Part shown: piece by piece, positions 42,641 to 54,640 of the stretch
Layout of the letters: each line of letters starts with the position of its first letter
Numbering within the stretch: position 1 is the first letter of the stretch
Source: Batillaria attramentaria
Lineage: Eukaryota; Mollusca; Gastropoda; Batillariidae
DNA length: 64,000 nucleotides
Direction: 5' to 3'
NCBI GenBank assembly: GCA_018292915.2
Contig: JACVVK020000334.1
Span: forward strand, 269,001 to 333,000
The notes under the pieces: model-generated
The model's input: the letters and a program-made list of their open reading frames with translations, nothing else
Told to the model about the DNA's origin: nothing
Database searches by the model: none
Program-made: the position numbers and the translations under genes

Positions 42641-43090
42641 GGTTATTGTATCAAGGAGTACTTGCACATCACTAAAGCCTGCCCCCTCCACAAGTCCACC
42701 ATGAGCATCAGGAAGGCTACAAACACTAAGGATAAAGCTAACAGGTGTACAGCTAAGTACATTTCAATATTGTCAATCAACGTGCATGGTTTACAAGCTA
42801 CAGTCATGTTGTACACTGACTGTCCAGGAAACACGCACAATCTAACATACACAGTTGTCCGCTAGTGTCTGCACAACATCACAACTGTACAGGTCACTAT
42901 TCCTTACACCCTGCACATTGTCCTTAACATACACAGTTGTCCGCTAGTGTCTGCACAACATCACAACTGTACAGGTCACTATTCCTTACACCCTGCACAT
43001 TGTCCTTAACATACACAGTTGTCCGCTAGTGTCTGCACAACATCACAACTGTACAGGTCACTATTCTTTACACCCTGCACATTGTCCTGA
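42641..43090 (+). repeat. Duplicated segment X, copy 1, with three tandem 82-bp units
   Basis: A 230-bp stretch matches 54176-54410 closely and holds an open frame on the plus strand (CIKEYLHITKACPLHKST ... LTYTVVR). The minus strand is open too. Three tandem copies of a unit containing ACAGTTGTCCGCTAGTGTCT follow. No family was recognised, and coding status is undecided. Confidence 0.45.
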
Positions 43091-43100
43091 ATGGCACCAG

Positions 43101-43270
43101 GGGAGCCGGGGTGGTCGAATGGTAGAGCGTTGGACTTCTAATGCTCGGGTCGTGAGTTCGATCCCGGCCGGGGCCAAATATTTGTGCTGGCTTTTTCATC
43201 GTTGCCCCGTCTTTGATATCACCCGTATGTAGTGGAAAAGGACGTTAAACCCCCAAACACCCACCCACCC
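43101..43270 (+). repeat. Complete tRNA-Arg(TCT)-derived SINE
   Basis: The head reads GGTGGTCGAATGGTAGAGCG (A-box), an ACTTCTAAT anticodon loop and GAGTTCGATCCC (B-box). The body has GATATCACCC, and the end is AAAGGACGTTAAACCCCC then AAACACCCACCC. Flanks tgaatggcaccag and tgaacggcacaag look like a mutated target duplication. The acceptor stem does not fit a working tRNA. Confidence 0.8.
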
Positions 43271-43499
43271 TCTCTGAACGGCACAAGAATCGCTCGAAAA
43301 TGGAGAATGAATTACTGAATGGCACCAGAATCGCTTGACAATGGAGAATGATATCACTCCTACTGACACGACAGAAAAGGACGTTGCACACCGATCTCGT
43401 CGTTGCCGAGTCTTTTGGTATCACCCTAAACATGCAAACACGTGTAAGTGAGTTCTGTAAACTCTCCTCACCCAACGCAACCCCCCATCTTCTCTCTTC

Positions 43500-43770
43500 A
43501 TCCGCCCCCCCCCCCCCCCCTCTCCTTGCCATCCCTATCCCCGGATCTCATGCCCACACGACGAACTGAATTGTGGGACGGTGGAGCTGTCATGTTAGCG
43601 TGTCCGTGTGTTGGTCGACTATCCGGCTTTGCTCCCCCAGCAAAAAAAAAAAAAAAAAAAAAGGATAGGTACTGGGTGGCGCTGCACCGCGGCGACGCGT
43701 TTCCCCTTGCGGAAGCAACCCGAATTTCCCGAAAGGGATGATAAAGTAGTAAAAAAAAAAAAAAAGTTGT
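43500..43770. other. Low-complexity DNA (poly-C, poly-A)
   Basis: Poly-C near 43505-43520 and A-runs near 43641-43662 and 43752-43765. No gene seen. Confidence 0.5.
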
Positions 43771-44300
43771 ATAGCTTGTATTTATCTGAATCGACCGTCT
43801 ACTGGTCAGACGTACATTTACTGAACACACAAGAGCGCATGTCACATCAACAACAGACGGAAACTGATATCACCAGCTCAGGAGGAGAACAACAACACTC
43901 TTTTGATTTTTTTTTCAAACATGTCCAAGTCCTGTGTGTTTGATAAAATACATAGCTCGTGACATAAAAATGACTGTGTTCTAAATGAGTGAGACGGGTA
44001 GAACCGAACTGTCTGCCGACGGAGATCATACACTGGTGCTGAACGTAGACAAAGTACTTTGTATAGACGGCGGAAGTGGGCAGAAGGGGGAAGAGGGGGG
44101 CTCTTGATTGTGTTGCAAAGCGGGGAGGGGCACAGCATCTGTTGAACCCCACCTGGCTGGAGAAAAAAAAATGGAGAAAAGAGAAGGAGAAGAAAAAGAA
44201 GAAACCAAAGCTTGGATTATGGAGCGAAACGTTCTCAAAACTTTTTCACGCATTCCTTTTTTGCAGACTGTTGCGGATACTGAGAATATGTCTTTAACCC
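43771..44300 (+). repeat. Duplicated segment Y, copy 1
   Basis: Matches 53600-54060. The plus frame reads FDLSESTVY, HLLNTQERMSHQQQTETDIT and FFFKHVQVLCV in both copies. Its right end is the inverse of 42377-42470. Function unknown. Confidence 0.45.
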
Positions 44301-44393
44301 CCCCCCCCCCCCCCTTGCATCCCACTTATTTTCTTCGTCTCACGTACTGCTAATCTACGCGGCCGTATTTTTCAGGCCAGATAACTACTGCAG

Positions 44394-45015
44394 TTGTTGT
44401 GTTGTGTTCTCGTTTATCTCGAGAATTACTCACTACTTACAAGGTTAACAAACATGGCCTACAAGCAAACAAGGCTTCATATAGGACACCTAAATGTATA
44501 TCATTTATTCAATAAGATGTCGGATATATCACTGCTTCTTAACGAGCCGAATTCGTTTCACATATTCGGTATTTCGGAGACACGGCTACACGTTGATATT
44601 TCCGACGAAGCCATCAGTATACCACGCTTTTGTGTCTTTAGACGAGACCCGTCAGAACCTGGAGAAACAGGTCTAGCTGTATATGTGCACGATTCCATCC
44701 GGGGTATTACACGCAGACGTACCGATATGGAAACTGAAGAGGTTGAGTGTATCTGGACTGAGCTGAAAACCCCCCAAACACCGCCTTTACTAGTGGGATT
44801 CTTGTATCGCAACCCCGCGTCCACCCTACAGTTTTGTTTTTGTTTTTTGCTATGTGTGACAAGATCAGCGTGCGTAATACAGATATCCCCCTCATGGGTG
44901 ACTTCAACATCGATATGCTGAAGACCCACCTTGCGTGGGATTCCACTACCACCCTACTTGGTCTGCAACAACTAGTCAGCTCTCCTACACGAACTACAGC
45001 AACGACTTCTACACA
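44394..45015 (+). pseudogene. L2-like LINE 5' fragment (endonuclease)
   Basis: A 175-codon frame starting near MAYKQTRLHIGHLNVYHLFN carries an APE-type endonuclease start: FGISETRLH, GLAVYVHDSI and VGFLYRNPAS. A frame change then gives LMGDFNIDML and LVSSPTRTT. It breaks off at the (ATA)n tail of the next repeat. Confidence 0.7.
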
Positions 45016-45169
45016 TAATAATAATAATAATAATAATAATATTTATAGGGCGCCTATCCCCGTGGAACGAGCTCTAGGCGCCTTACAATCTAAAACCTAA
45101 AAAAGCAAAAAAAAAAAAAAAAAACATTCACTCAACTCAATGTAGGAACATCTAAAAAAAAAATAAAAG

Positions 45170-45224
<55 letters not shown>

Positions 45225-45710
45225 CTGAAAAAAAAGGCAGAGAGTGATAAAACCCAAAACAAAAGAACAGATTAAAATGAGACAGATAAAACCTAAAAGA
45301 CAGCAGTGGTAAGGAGCTAAAAGAAAGACTGACACTATAAGACTTTCATACGATGCCACCCATTGCGCATTTTGAGATCACAGCTCATAAGTATGAATTG
45401 CGCAGATCAGTCCAGATACTTTAAAAACAAGTGTGTCTTAAGGTCTAAAAGACGACAATGTTGGGCAATCTCTGAGGGGCTTTGGTAAAGTATTCCATGT
45501 GGCAGGACCAGAGTAAGAAAAAGAACGCTTCCCGAAACTGCTTAGATTAAAGCGAGGGACACAGAGGTGCCCTGCTTCCTGGGAGTGCAGGGATCGGGTA
45601 GGAACGTATGGAGTGAGGAGCTCAGCAAGGTATGAAGGTGTGTTAGACAGCAGAGTGCAGTGTCTCCACACACCTGAGTATTCTGTCGTAAGCATCCGGA
45701 TTTTACTTCC
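45016..45710 (-). pseudogene. L2-like LINE 3' end on the minus strand
   Basis: The frame 45438-45695 encodes the usual C-terminal end of such LINEs: SYLAELLTPYVPTRSL, SFGKRSFSYSGPATWNTLP and LRDCPTLSSF. The 3' UTR runs to an AGGCGCC...GGCGCC-containing end and an (ATT)n tail at 45016-45050. An internal (AC)n tract lies at 45172-45222. Confidence 0.75.
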
Positions 45711-46325
45711 TAGCAGTTATTTAGTAGAAGTTATTTAGGTAGTCGAGCATGACATGTAATTATGCCATGCACCAGTCATACTGATATTCTCACGCTGACT
45801 TGATATTATCTTACTTGTAGTCTAATAGGTTGTTTCTCATTTTATTGTTTTGTTTTCTTTTGTCTTTTGCTTGGGTTTTTTTTTTCGGGGGGGGGGGGGG
45901 GGGTCTCTTGTCTCTTCCTTTGTTTTACATCTTGTAGTCTAGCAACGGCAAATTATAAACTGGCACATGTGCTACAATTTCTACCGTTGAAAAATAAAGT
46001 TCCATTGTCATTGTCATTCTCTCTCTCTCTCTCTCTCTCTCTGTGCGCGCGCGCGCGCGCGCGTGCGTTCCAAACATAAAAGTGTGCGAGCGTGTGTGTG
46101 TGTGTGTGTGTGCAACGTGTACACAGTGGGTGTGTAGGGAGAGGGCGGGGGGGTGGGGGGGGGGTGTCAACATGTAGCGTTGCACGTTGCATCCTCCCCC
46201 CCCCCCCCCCCCCCCCCCCGTCGTGTTTGTTTCATAAAGGAAGGACAAAATCTACATACAGTCCTGTGACTAGACCAGTCAACTCGTTATTAGTGGAGAG
46301 CGATATGTCGTGTTTGTTTCTCTCG

Positions 46326-46359
<34 letters not shown>

Positions 46360-46517
46360 CGGAAGGTTATTACATAGACCCACCTTGTTACACACGTGAA
46401 CCAAAGTGAACACTGTTGACAGTCGTTTTACCCGTTGTCGCGAAACACTGATAAGAGACGCTCGATCTGTTGTAAAGCAATTACTTTGTAACTGGGTCAT
46501 CAAGTGTCTGTTAAGGG

Positions 46518-46551
<34 letters not shown>

Positions 46552-46700
46552 GCTGAAGCACTACTTTAGATAACGCATGTCTATTGTTTATACTTGTTGT
46601 CACCTTTTATTGACTCGGTACTGACTATATTATCCACTATTCCGGTCAAAACACGTCTGATCCTCAGATATATATTTGTAACATGACTCGCACTGCTCGA
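45711..46700. repeat. LINE tail and microsatellite-rich DNA
   Basis: An L2-type 3' tail with CAACGG (45943) and CCGTTG (45984), then AATAAAG and a CATTGT repeat. (TC)n, (CG)n, (GT)n, poly-G and poly-C runs follow to 46220. A dispersed segment with aactcgttattagtggagag lies near 46280, and (AC)n and (TC)n runs reach 46550. No gene seen. Confidence 0.55.
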
Positions 46701-48852
46701 AACAACACTCCATGATGGTCTCCATGATGGACAAGGTTAGTTGTTGCAAAGGTGACGTACACATCCTGGGTGATTTTAACATTGACTTGATGAAACCCAC
46801 CAACACAGCATGGACATATATTATCTCTTTATTTGGTCTTAAGCAAATGGTCACGTCACCCACCAGAGTTGCATCTTCCTCCACCACGCTTATAGACCAC
46901 ACATATACTACTAATACCACGGCCGTGAAAAATGTACATGTACCCTCCATCTCCATTAGTGATCACTTTCCTGTATGTTTTTCACTGTCAGTCCAACGTG
47001 ACAAGCCCATTCCCAAAAATCACACGTCCATTAGGTACAGATGTTTTAAAAAGTTCAACGAAGAAGCCTTTCTCATAGACCTTGCTATTACACCATTCTG
47101 CGATGTATACCATTACAATGACCCAAACGAGGCCCTGGCGTGCTGGTACAGACTGTTCCTCGGTGTTTTAGATAAACACGCACCTATAAGAGAAAAAAGA
47201 GTAAAACATCCCTCCATGCCGCCATGGCTCTCAGATGACATAAAGAAGGCAATGAAGTTGAGAGATGACCTTAAAAAAGAAAACAAAATTGATGAGTTCA
47301 AAAAGCAACGGAACATGATTGAATCATTAGTTAGAAGGGCACAGAAATCTTTCGCAGAGCAAATCATCGCGGATGGAAAAGACATCAACATGTTTACCCG
47401 AGGCAAAAAATCAAAGCGTACATTCATTCCATCGGAACTCTCACCGAACGATTTTAATAATAATTTTTTAAACATTACTGATTCCACAGTCCAGTCTCTT
47501 AATCTCAATAACCCTGAAGACTATGTATGTACTGAAGAACTCCGCAGTCACTGTCAGTCAGCAAAAGAAAGTTCTTTCTCTGTTCCACCCATGACAGTCT
47601 ATGAAGTTGGGAAATCAATCTCTGCTATAAAGAACAAGGCGTGTGGTCCTGATGCAATTAACGTTAAAATCCTTAAGTTGTCACTGTCCTACATTGTGGA
47701 ATCACTCACGTATATTTATGATCTGTCACTTCAACACAGTATATTTTCAGACGAACTCAAAAAAGCCAAAATAGTGCCTATTCCGAAAAGTAAAGATCTC
47801 CATAATCTGAGTGACTACCGTCCGATTTCAGTTTTATCAGTCCTGTCCAAACCACGGGAAAGACATATCCATAACCACATGCTCAGTTTCCTAGAAAAAC
47901 AACATCTTTTAAATCCGCTCCAATCTGGTTTCCGCCCTCAACACTCGTGCCACACCGCACTTGTCCGCATCGTCGACACTTGGTTATCTGCCATCAACAA
48001 ATCCCAGCTAACTGGTGCGGTCTTTATTGGCCTGAAAAAAGCCTTTGACTTGGTGAACCACAGCATTTTGTTAAAGAAATTTTCCCTACATATCCCTGAT
48101 CCTAAGACAATCTCCTTATTTTCCTCATATCTCCAAGGTAGAAGGCAGAAAGTCTATCTAAATGGTGCGTTTTCTGAGGAAGGTGTTGTTAAGCTCGGTG
48201 TGCCCCAGGGCTCTATCCTTGGCCCAATTTTCTTTTGTTTATTCATCAATGATATGCCCCTCTCCATCTCAAACCCTGATGTAAGCTGTGATATGTTTGC
48301 TGACGACTCCACGCTCCATGCGTTGGATGTTCATGAGTCAAAAGTAAACGAAGTATTGCAGCACAGCCTCACTGAAATCTCCCAGTGGTGTAAAGCCAAC
48401 CACATGGTAATTAGTACCACCAAAACCAAAAGCATGCTAATAACAACGCGCCAAAAACAACAACGCAAACTATCTCCCCTACGGTTGTCAGTTGGGTCGG
48501 AGTCTATCGAGCAGGTCTCAAACCACCGTCTACTAGGTGTCATAATTGACGACCAACTAAAGTGGGAAACGCATGTTGATGGTCTCTGTAAATTATTGTC
48601 AAAAAAAATGTATTCTTGCTATCTAAACTAAGTCGCCTAGTTAGCCCTGACACATGCAAGCTATTCTTCCATGCCCACGAGCAAAGTCATCCAGATTTTG
48701 CGTCCACTTTGTGGGACGAGTGCAGCGAAAATCAGCTCAAAATGTAAACTCCGTTCACCGGCGCGCTGTCAAACTCTTACACTCGGGTAATTCAAGTACC
48801 GACCAAAAGTTTAAAATCCTCGAACTTCTGCTTCTAAAACAGCATCTGGAGT

Positions 48853-49835
48853 TTAAAGGGTAAGGCAAGCCAAGTGCAATGTTGGGTTTAGGGGATAGAT
48901 AGTGATGTCCTAGGCGGCTGCAGCCCAAAAGATTTAAACATGAATACACCATTCAGCATTTATCACACCAAACGGCAGCCGAAATGCGATGCCATGGAGG
49001 CTGCCATGTTGATCCTTGCAGTGACGTCACTACACCACTCAGCAGCAGATGACACTAAGCTGGCACACTCTCTGTGCGTGCAGGTGTGCCTGCTATACGT
49101 TTTAGGCGTGCTATTTCTGGCTCTTATACACACTTTGCTTATTTCCTGAAAGCTAGAACGGATTTGGGGATAGTTCTTTATAATTTCGAGCCAGAATATT
49201 CTGAGGAAGAGCTCAGTAAGGGGTCGGGCAGAAAACAGTGGGGACGATGGGGTAGAGCCGATTGATGCGTGTTTGACAAGAGAAGCGTTAAGCAGCAACA
49301 TCGTTCGCAAAAGCGCCAATGAAACATACCGGGGTAAAATGATCTCCAAAAACGAGGTCAGTCTCGATTGCTCCAGGCGTATTCCTGCACTCGGCGGGGC
49401 AAGCGATCGTTCTTCAAGGTCTCCAACCATTTCGCACATAACCTCCGTTTTTCCTTTGATTTGTTTAGATTCGGAAATTTATAAAAGCTTTTGTGGCTTC
49501 CATCTGCAATCTTACACATGCCCTGTTTGCTGAAACAACCAAACGCTTTGCACTGTGGCATCTCGAACACAAAATAATACTCTGGAACAACCCGCTCAAA
49601 GCTGGCACTGCCGACAGTGGTGGTCGAGTGACGTCACCGTCAGCACCTTTCCCGTCTCATTCGCGAAAGAGTGCGGCAACATGGCGCAGCCCAGGAACCG
49701 AAAGCAGAGGGTGTTTTCGGCGCATTTTTGAGTAAATGGTACTTTGTTCACGAAAACTTTTGCTGTCTAACAGCTTAGGACCTCAATATCTGTCATTTAA
49801 ACCCAATAGTGCTCTTGACTTGCCGTACCCTTTAA
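48853..49835. mobile_element. TTAA-flanked TIR element with THAP remnant (Kolobok-like)
   Basis: TTAA at 48853-48856 and 49832-49835 brackets a 975-bp element whose termini start AGGGTAAGGCAAG and end CTTGCCGTACCCT. The inverted repeats extend about 60 bp with mismatches. It lies inside the C-terminal coding region of an L2-like LINE. Kolobok transposons use TTAA targets and carry THAP domains; the family name rests on these two traits. Confidence 0.65.
49358..49570 (-). pseudogene. THAP zinc-finger remnant
   Basis: The frame begins MPQCKAFGC and contains SFYKFPNLNKSKEKRRLCAKW, matching the first half of a THAP C2CH finger. In-frame stop at the end; a +1 shift continues VFGDHF, where the normal C-x2-H pair would give a Cys in place of Phe. 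Not a working gene. Confidence 0.6.
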
Positions 49836-50310
49836 CAAATGCTTACTGACGCACAAAATTGTTTACTACAAAGCCCCAACATATCTTCATCAACTATTTA
49901 ATTTCGAACATGATAAACAACACAACACAAGGAACAGTCTGCTCCCAGTGCCTCGTCCAAGGGTTGATATATATAAAAGTAGCCTGTCTTTCTCAGGGGT
50001 ATCCATATGGAACTCTTTACCACTGAGTATCCAAAACGTTTCCAAAAATTCATAAACTTCACACAAATTCTACACGATACGCTTATCTGACCATATACAT
50101 AGAAATGTGTTACATACATGTTTTGAAATATTAGAGACGACTGTAAAGTTCTTATTTGGCATACAGCCAGTATCATCAGCACATGCCACGTATGTTTTGA
50201 TTTGTTTATCGTGTGTATTTTTCTCTCCTGTATTTCCCTTAGATAGTTTATACTTTTTTACTTTTTTATTGTTTGTTTGTTTTGATTTGATTTTTCTCAA
50301 TACCCTTTAA

Positions 50311-50575
50311 TGTAGAATAGCAGGACAGCATGTGAGACGGGCAGCAATGCCTAAATGCTCCATCCTGAATTTAAAAACAAGGAGGAACGGCCCCGTCCTA
50401 CAAAGTTGTTTCTCCAAACTTCATTTTATTTTGTCTGTTTTGTTGTTATTGTTGCCGGTTCTCCCCTCTCCAAGTTCTACCAATGACACTAGATCCTCTA
50501 CGACCTCCACCGATTAGCCACGTGACTGGGGGTGGGGCCGGGTGGGGGAAGAAGGGAGAGAGAGGCAGAGAGAGA
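50311..50575. other. Intergenic DNA without recognised features
   Basis: AT-rich, then GA-rich toward the SINE at 50577. No gene seen. Confidence 0.4.
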
Positions 50576-50576
50576 G

Positions 50577-50746
50577 GGTGGGTGTTTAGGAGTTTAACGT
50601 CCTTTTCCCCCACATAAGGGTGATATCAAAGACGGGGCAACGAGAAAAAGGCCAGCACAAATATTTGGCCCCAGCGGCCGGGATTCGAACTCTCGGCCCA
50701 AGCATTGAAAGTCCAACGCTCTACCATTCGGCCACCCTGGCTCCCC
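50577..50746 (-). repeat. Complete tRNA-derived SINE
   Basis: Minus-strand head with A-box and B-box (gagttcgaatcccg), body GATATCACCC and the AAAGGACGTTAAACTCCT end. It is flanked on both sides by (AG)n, probably the target. Confidence 0.75.
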
Positions 50747-51190
50747 AGAGAGCGAGAGAGAGAGAGAGAGAGAGAGAGACGTCAGTTCCGTGAACTAAAC
50801 ATTTGACGTCAGCCTCAGGCAGGTCGTCATACAGAGAGAGAGAGATGACGTCAATTCCGTGAAGTAAACTTTTGACGTCAGCCTCTAGCACTGAGATTGT
50901 CTGAGGATGCTTGTTCATGTCTTGTGATTTCCCTGTTGGCGTTGTGACTTCTCCGACTGAATTATTTTTCACAAGAAATCTGGAAGATCTAGAGGGCTGA
51001 TGAAATGTCGGAAGCTGTGGCGATACTTGCAGATTTTGTCTGTGAACCAAACATTTGACGTCAGCCTCACGCTGCTCGTCTGACAGATGATACTTTTACA
51101 TATCTTGTGATTTCCTTGTTGCTTTTGTGACTTCCGTGACTGAATTAATTTTGACATAAAATCTGGAAGATCTAGAGAGCTGATGAAACG
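50747..51190. repeat. Short repeats with TTTGACGTCAGCCTC
   Basis: TTTGACGTCAGCCTC occurs three times (about 50800, 50871 and 51053). CTGGAAGATCTAGAG.GCTGATGAAA occurs twice (about 50980 and 51163). The blocks look like two diverged copies of one repeat. No coding frame. Confidence 0.45.
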
Positions 51191-51729
51191 TGGACTTAAG
51201 TGCCTTGGTTTGTACTTACGAAATTGCAAAATTGGAACTTTTTTGACAGGCGCTTCTCGCAGAAACGTGAAAAAATGTGTTTATCTAAAAGCTCTGCTAT
51301 TCTTAATACTAAAGCTATAATAGTGCAGTAGTTCATGTCATATGTGCAGTTGGCACAAGTGACAAAAATACCGGAATGATGAGTAATTTGAAGGAGTCTT
51401 TTCATAGATATTTGGCCTTATATGCAAACCACCGCTACCTCGGAAATAGTTTTCTTACACAAAACCTGTCAGAGCTACAGAGCTGTGCTACGAAAACAGG
51501 CAGTATAATTGGATGATCTTCCCAATTTCAGAAAATGAAGCCATTTGAACATTTTTTTCGAAAAAATTCGTAACATGACCAATTTTTTAAAATCGGCGAT
51601 AACTCTTTTGAAAATGCAGTAGGCTAGAAATCGTGAAAGGTAGGTCTGGAGAAGGTGAATTCCCATTTTATCTCAAAGTAAAAAGGCCTCCAACGAGGTG
51701 GTTTAGGAGATAGCCATCATTACATCCGT

Positions 51730-51765
<36 letters not shown>

Positions 51766-51985
51766 ACACACGTCTCACAACTCCCGCCAAAAAGAACGCA
51801 GCATCATAGTGTGCACGTAAGGTGTCTATGACGCAGATTTCGTTACGTCACTGTGTGCGTGAAAGTAAGTATTGTTATGGAGAAACGTCACAGTCTAGTT
51901 TTGTATCACTGAAACTTGCTGCTGCGCGTAGCAAAATCTGCCCCGTCTCATAAAGTTGTTTCTCTATAGAGAAACAACTTAAAAA
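51191..51985. repeat. Unclassified interspersed repeat ending in a GTTGTTTCTC palindrome
   Basis: Shares 'cggcgataactc', an (AC)n tract and a TATGACGCAGATTTCGTTACG segment with the repeat at 24260-25190. It ends in a perfect palindrome AAGTTGTTTCTC-TATA-GAGAAACAACTT near 51953-51982. Confidence 0.5.
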
Positions 51986-51989
51986 AATC

Positions 51990-52222
51990 ATCATCATCAT
52001 CATCCTCTCTCTCTCTCTGTTTTACAGCAAATACTCTGTAACTGGGACATCAAGTGTCTGTTTAGGGCCTCTCTCTCTCTCTCTCTCTCTGTGTTTTACA
52101 GCAAATACTCTGTAACTGGGACATCAAGTGTCTGTTTAGGGCCTCTCTCTCTCTCTCTCTGTTTTACAGCAAATACTCTGTAAGTGGGACATCAAGTGTC
52201 TGTTTAGGGCCTCTCCCTCTCT
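51990..52222 (+). repeat. Three to four tandem units of about 68 bp
   Basis: Each unit has (TC)n, then TGTTTTACAGCAAATACTCT and GGGACATCAAGTGTCTG TTTAGGGCC (in two parts). A related single copy lies near 46475-46545. Confidence 0.7.
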
Positions 52223-52717
52223 CTTCTTGACTTGGAGAGTCGTAAAATGTATTTCAATGCGCACATACGGTCTCACTTAGACTATACGTCAACGGTGTGG
52301 GATGGTTGCAGCCGCATTCATTTAAAGGGGCTTAACTCCCTTCATAGACGTGCAGCAAAGCTACTTTTGCCGAACCCTCATCTTACAGCTGATGAGAAGC
52401 TGAACCAGCTGCAGCTTCTTCCCTTGTCAAAACACCTTTTGTACAGCAAAGAATTTTCATGTGATAAGCTTTGACCAAAAAGGCTCCTAGCTATTTATCC
52501 GACTGTTGCCACCGCTCAGCTTCCCGGTATGGCTGTTCAAACAACCTGTGTATAATCCCAAATCCGCGAAGTGACATCTTTAAATGTAGTCTTTCATTTT
52601 CTGGGGCGGCATTATGGAATAGTCTTCTAGCGAATGTTACACACGCATGTTCTGTCCAAACATTGAAACAGCTCTTCTTCAAATATCTTATGTCGCACGA
52701 TGTTTAATCATTCCACG

Positions 52718-52770
<53 letters not shown>

Positions 52771-52880
52771 GATTTAGATAGACATTACTAGAATAGATAC
52801 TACTAGAATTAGCAACGGAAGGTGTGAAAATTGGCTGTCTTACGTTAATTACCTCTACCGTTAAAAAATACAGTTGATTT
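52223..52880 (+). pseudogene. L2-like LINE 3' end
   Basis: Two adjoining frames (52232-52474, then 52471-52707) encode AHIRSHLDYTSTVWDGCS, LNSLHRRAAKLLLP and SFSGAALWNSLLANV. A 3' UTR follows with (GT)n and the CAACGG (52813) ... CCGTT (52858) stem. Confidence 0.7.
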
Positions 52881-52910
52881 ACACTGACACACACACTGAC
52901 ACACACACTG

Positions 52911-52942
<32 letters not shown>

Positions 52943-53460
52943 GCACGCACGCACACATACGCATTTTCATGTGTGTGTGTGTAACCCTGACTGTATGTAC
53001 TAAGAAGTGAAATTATAGCGATATTAGTTTGCTTTGATTAATTGATCTACAGAGAGATAATGTTACTGACATAATCCTAGGAAGTAACTGACGTGTACAT
53101 ATGATAGGAACAATATCGAGTCCGTACCGCTGATTAGATAAGAAATATCACATGTCGTATCAGTCATGTAATACATACAATTGTGTCAGTACTACTATAG
53201 TTAGTAATAGACAGTGGAATTTCTCTTTACCTTCATGGACATCAGACATCCTCAGACATCAGACATCACCAGACATCGCTAGACATCAGACATCATCAAA
53301 CATCAGACATCAGATGGAAGAGGACTGACCAACACGTCTCCCTCTAACCGTCATCTGTAGGGGACGAATGCCGATGACAATATGGCGGGCTTGTTGCACG
53401 AAGGAAGTAAAATATATCTACACTCATTCGTCTGACTAGACCCGTGAATTTGAAGTTGTT
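52881..53460. other. Intergenic DNA
   Basis: (AC)n at 52885-52955, then a small cluster of CAGACATCA repeats near 53245-53310. No gene seen. Confidence 0.4.
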
Positions 53461-53466
53461 GAGACA

Positions 53467-54060
53467 ATGGCCGATACGTCACTAGCTACACGGGTCAGAG
53501 GTCAGCTTGTGCAAACCATGCACAGTAAAACACTACAGTTTTACGAGACGTGTGTTTTACGAGACGTGTGTTTAGCAGGTCAGGTGCCTACAGTTAATAG
53601 TTGTATAGTTTTTGATTTATCTGAATCGACCGTCTACAGGTCAGACGTACATTTACTGAACACACAAGAGCGCATGTCACATCAACAACAGACGGAAACT
53701 GATATCACCAGCTCAGGAGGAGAACATCAACACTCTTTTGATTTTTTTTTCAAACATGTCCAAGTCCTGTGTGTTTGATAAAATACATAACTCGTGTCAT
53801 GAAAATGACTGTGTTCTAAATGAGTGAGACGGGTAGAACCAAACTGTCTGCCGACGGAGATCATACGCTGGTGCTGGACGTATAGGCAAAGTACTTTGTA
53901 TAGACGGCGGAAGCGGCCAGAAGGGGGGTGGGGGTGGGGGGGGGGAGGGGGTCTCTTGATTGTGTTGCAAAGCGGGGAGGGGCACAGCATCTGGCTGGAG
54001 AAAAAAGACGGAGAAAAGAGAAGGAGAAGAAAAAGAAGAAACCAGAGCTTGGCCTTGACA
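53467..54060 (+). repeat. Duplicated segment Y, copy 2, with a 103-codon frame
   Basis: An ATG-started frame (53467-53778, MADTSLATRVRGQLVQTMHS...) includes the segment shared with 43771-44300. The downstream part keeps the AGACGGCGGAAG and poly-G features of copy 1. The product is unknown and expression is unproven. Confidence 0.4.
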
Positions 54061-54099
54061 CTCCACAATTCCGCCTCGACCCCACGCCCCCCCCTCCCC

Positions 54100-54112
54100 C
54101 CCCATCCCTTCC

Positions 54113-54177
<65 letters not shown>

Positions 54178-54640
54178 GCTGGTTATTGTATCAAGGAGTA
54201 CTTGAACATCTCCAAAGCCTGCCCCCTCCACAAGTCCACCATCACCATCAGGAAGGCTACAAACACTAAGGATAAAGCTAACAGGTGTACAGCTAAGTAC
54301 ATTTCAATATTGTCAATCAACGTGCATGGTTTACAAGCTACAGTCATGTTGTACACTGACTGTCCAGGAAACACGCACAATCTAACATACACAGTTGTCC
54401 GCTAGTGTCTGCACAACATCACAACTGTACATGTCACTATTCTTTACACCCTGCACATTGTCCCTAACATTCACAGTTGTCCGCTAGTGTCTGCACAACA
54501 TCACAACTGTACATGTCACTATTCTTTACACCCTGCACATTGTCCCTAACATTCACAGTTGTCCGCTAGTGTCTGCACAACATCACAACTGTACAGGTCA
54601 CTATTCTTTACACCCTGCACATTGTCCCTAACATTCACGT
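54100..54640 (+). repeat. (AC)n tract and duplicated segment X, copy 2
   Basis: (AC)n at 54116-54174 precedes a close match to 42641-43090, again with the frame ending LTYTVVR and three tandem 82-bp units with ACAGTTGTCCGCTAGTGTCT. Confidence 0.5.

Larger units (their letters stand above)
46712..50310 (+). pseudogene. L2-like LINE with nested Kolobok-like insertion
   Basis: The main frame (46712-48631, 639 codons) covers the end of the endonuclease (LGDFNIDLM, SISDHFPVC), the linker (LDKHAPIREKRVKH) and reverse transcriptase with SGFRPQHSCHTAL, GVPQGSILGP and MFADDSTLH. Motif A reads FIGLKKAFDLV: the expected catalytic Asp before KKAFD is Gly, so the RT should be inactive. A frameshift at about 48630 precedes the C-terminal part. 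That part is split by an element at 48857-49831 and resumes at 49836 (APTYLHQLFNFEHD, SSLSFSGVSIWNSLP). The 5' endonuclease start is missing. Confidence 0.75.

Noticed and set aside
43101..43175. tRNA gene, anticodon TCT
   Set aside because: A- and B-boxes are present but the acceptor stem is poor, and the same head repeats at several loci with a shared 3' body. It is a SINE head.
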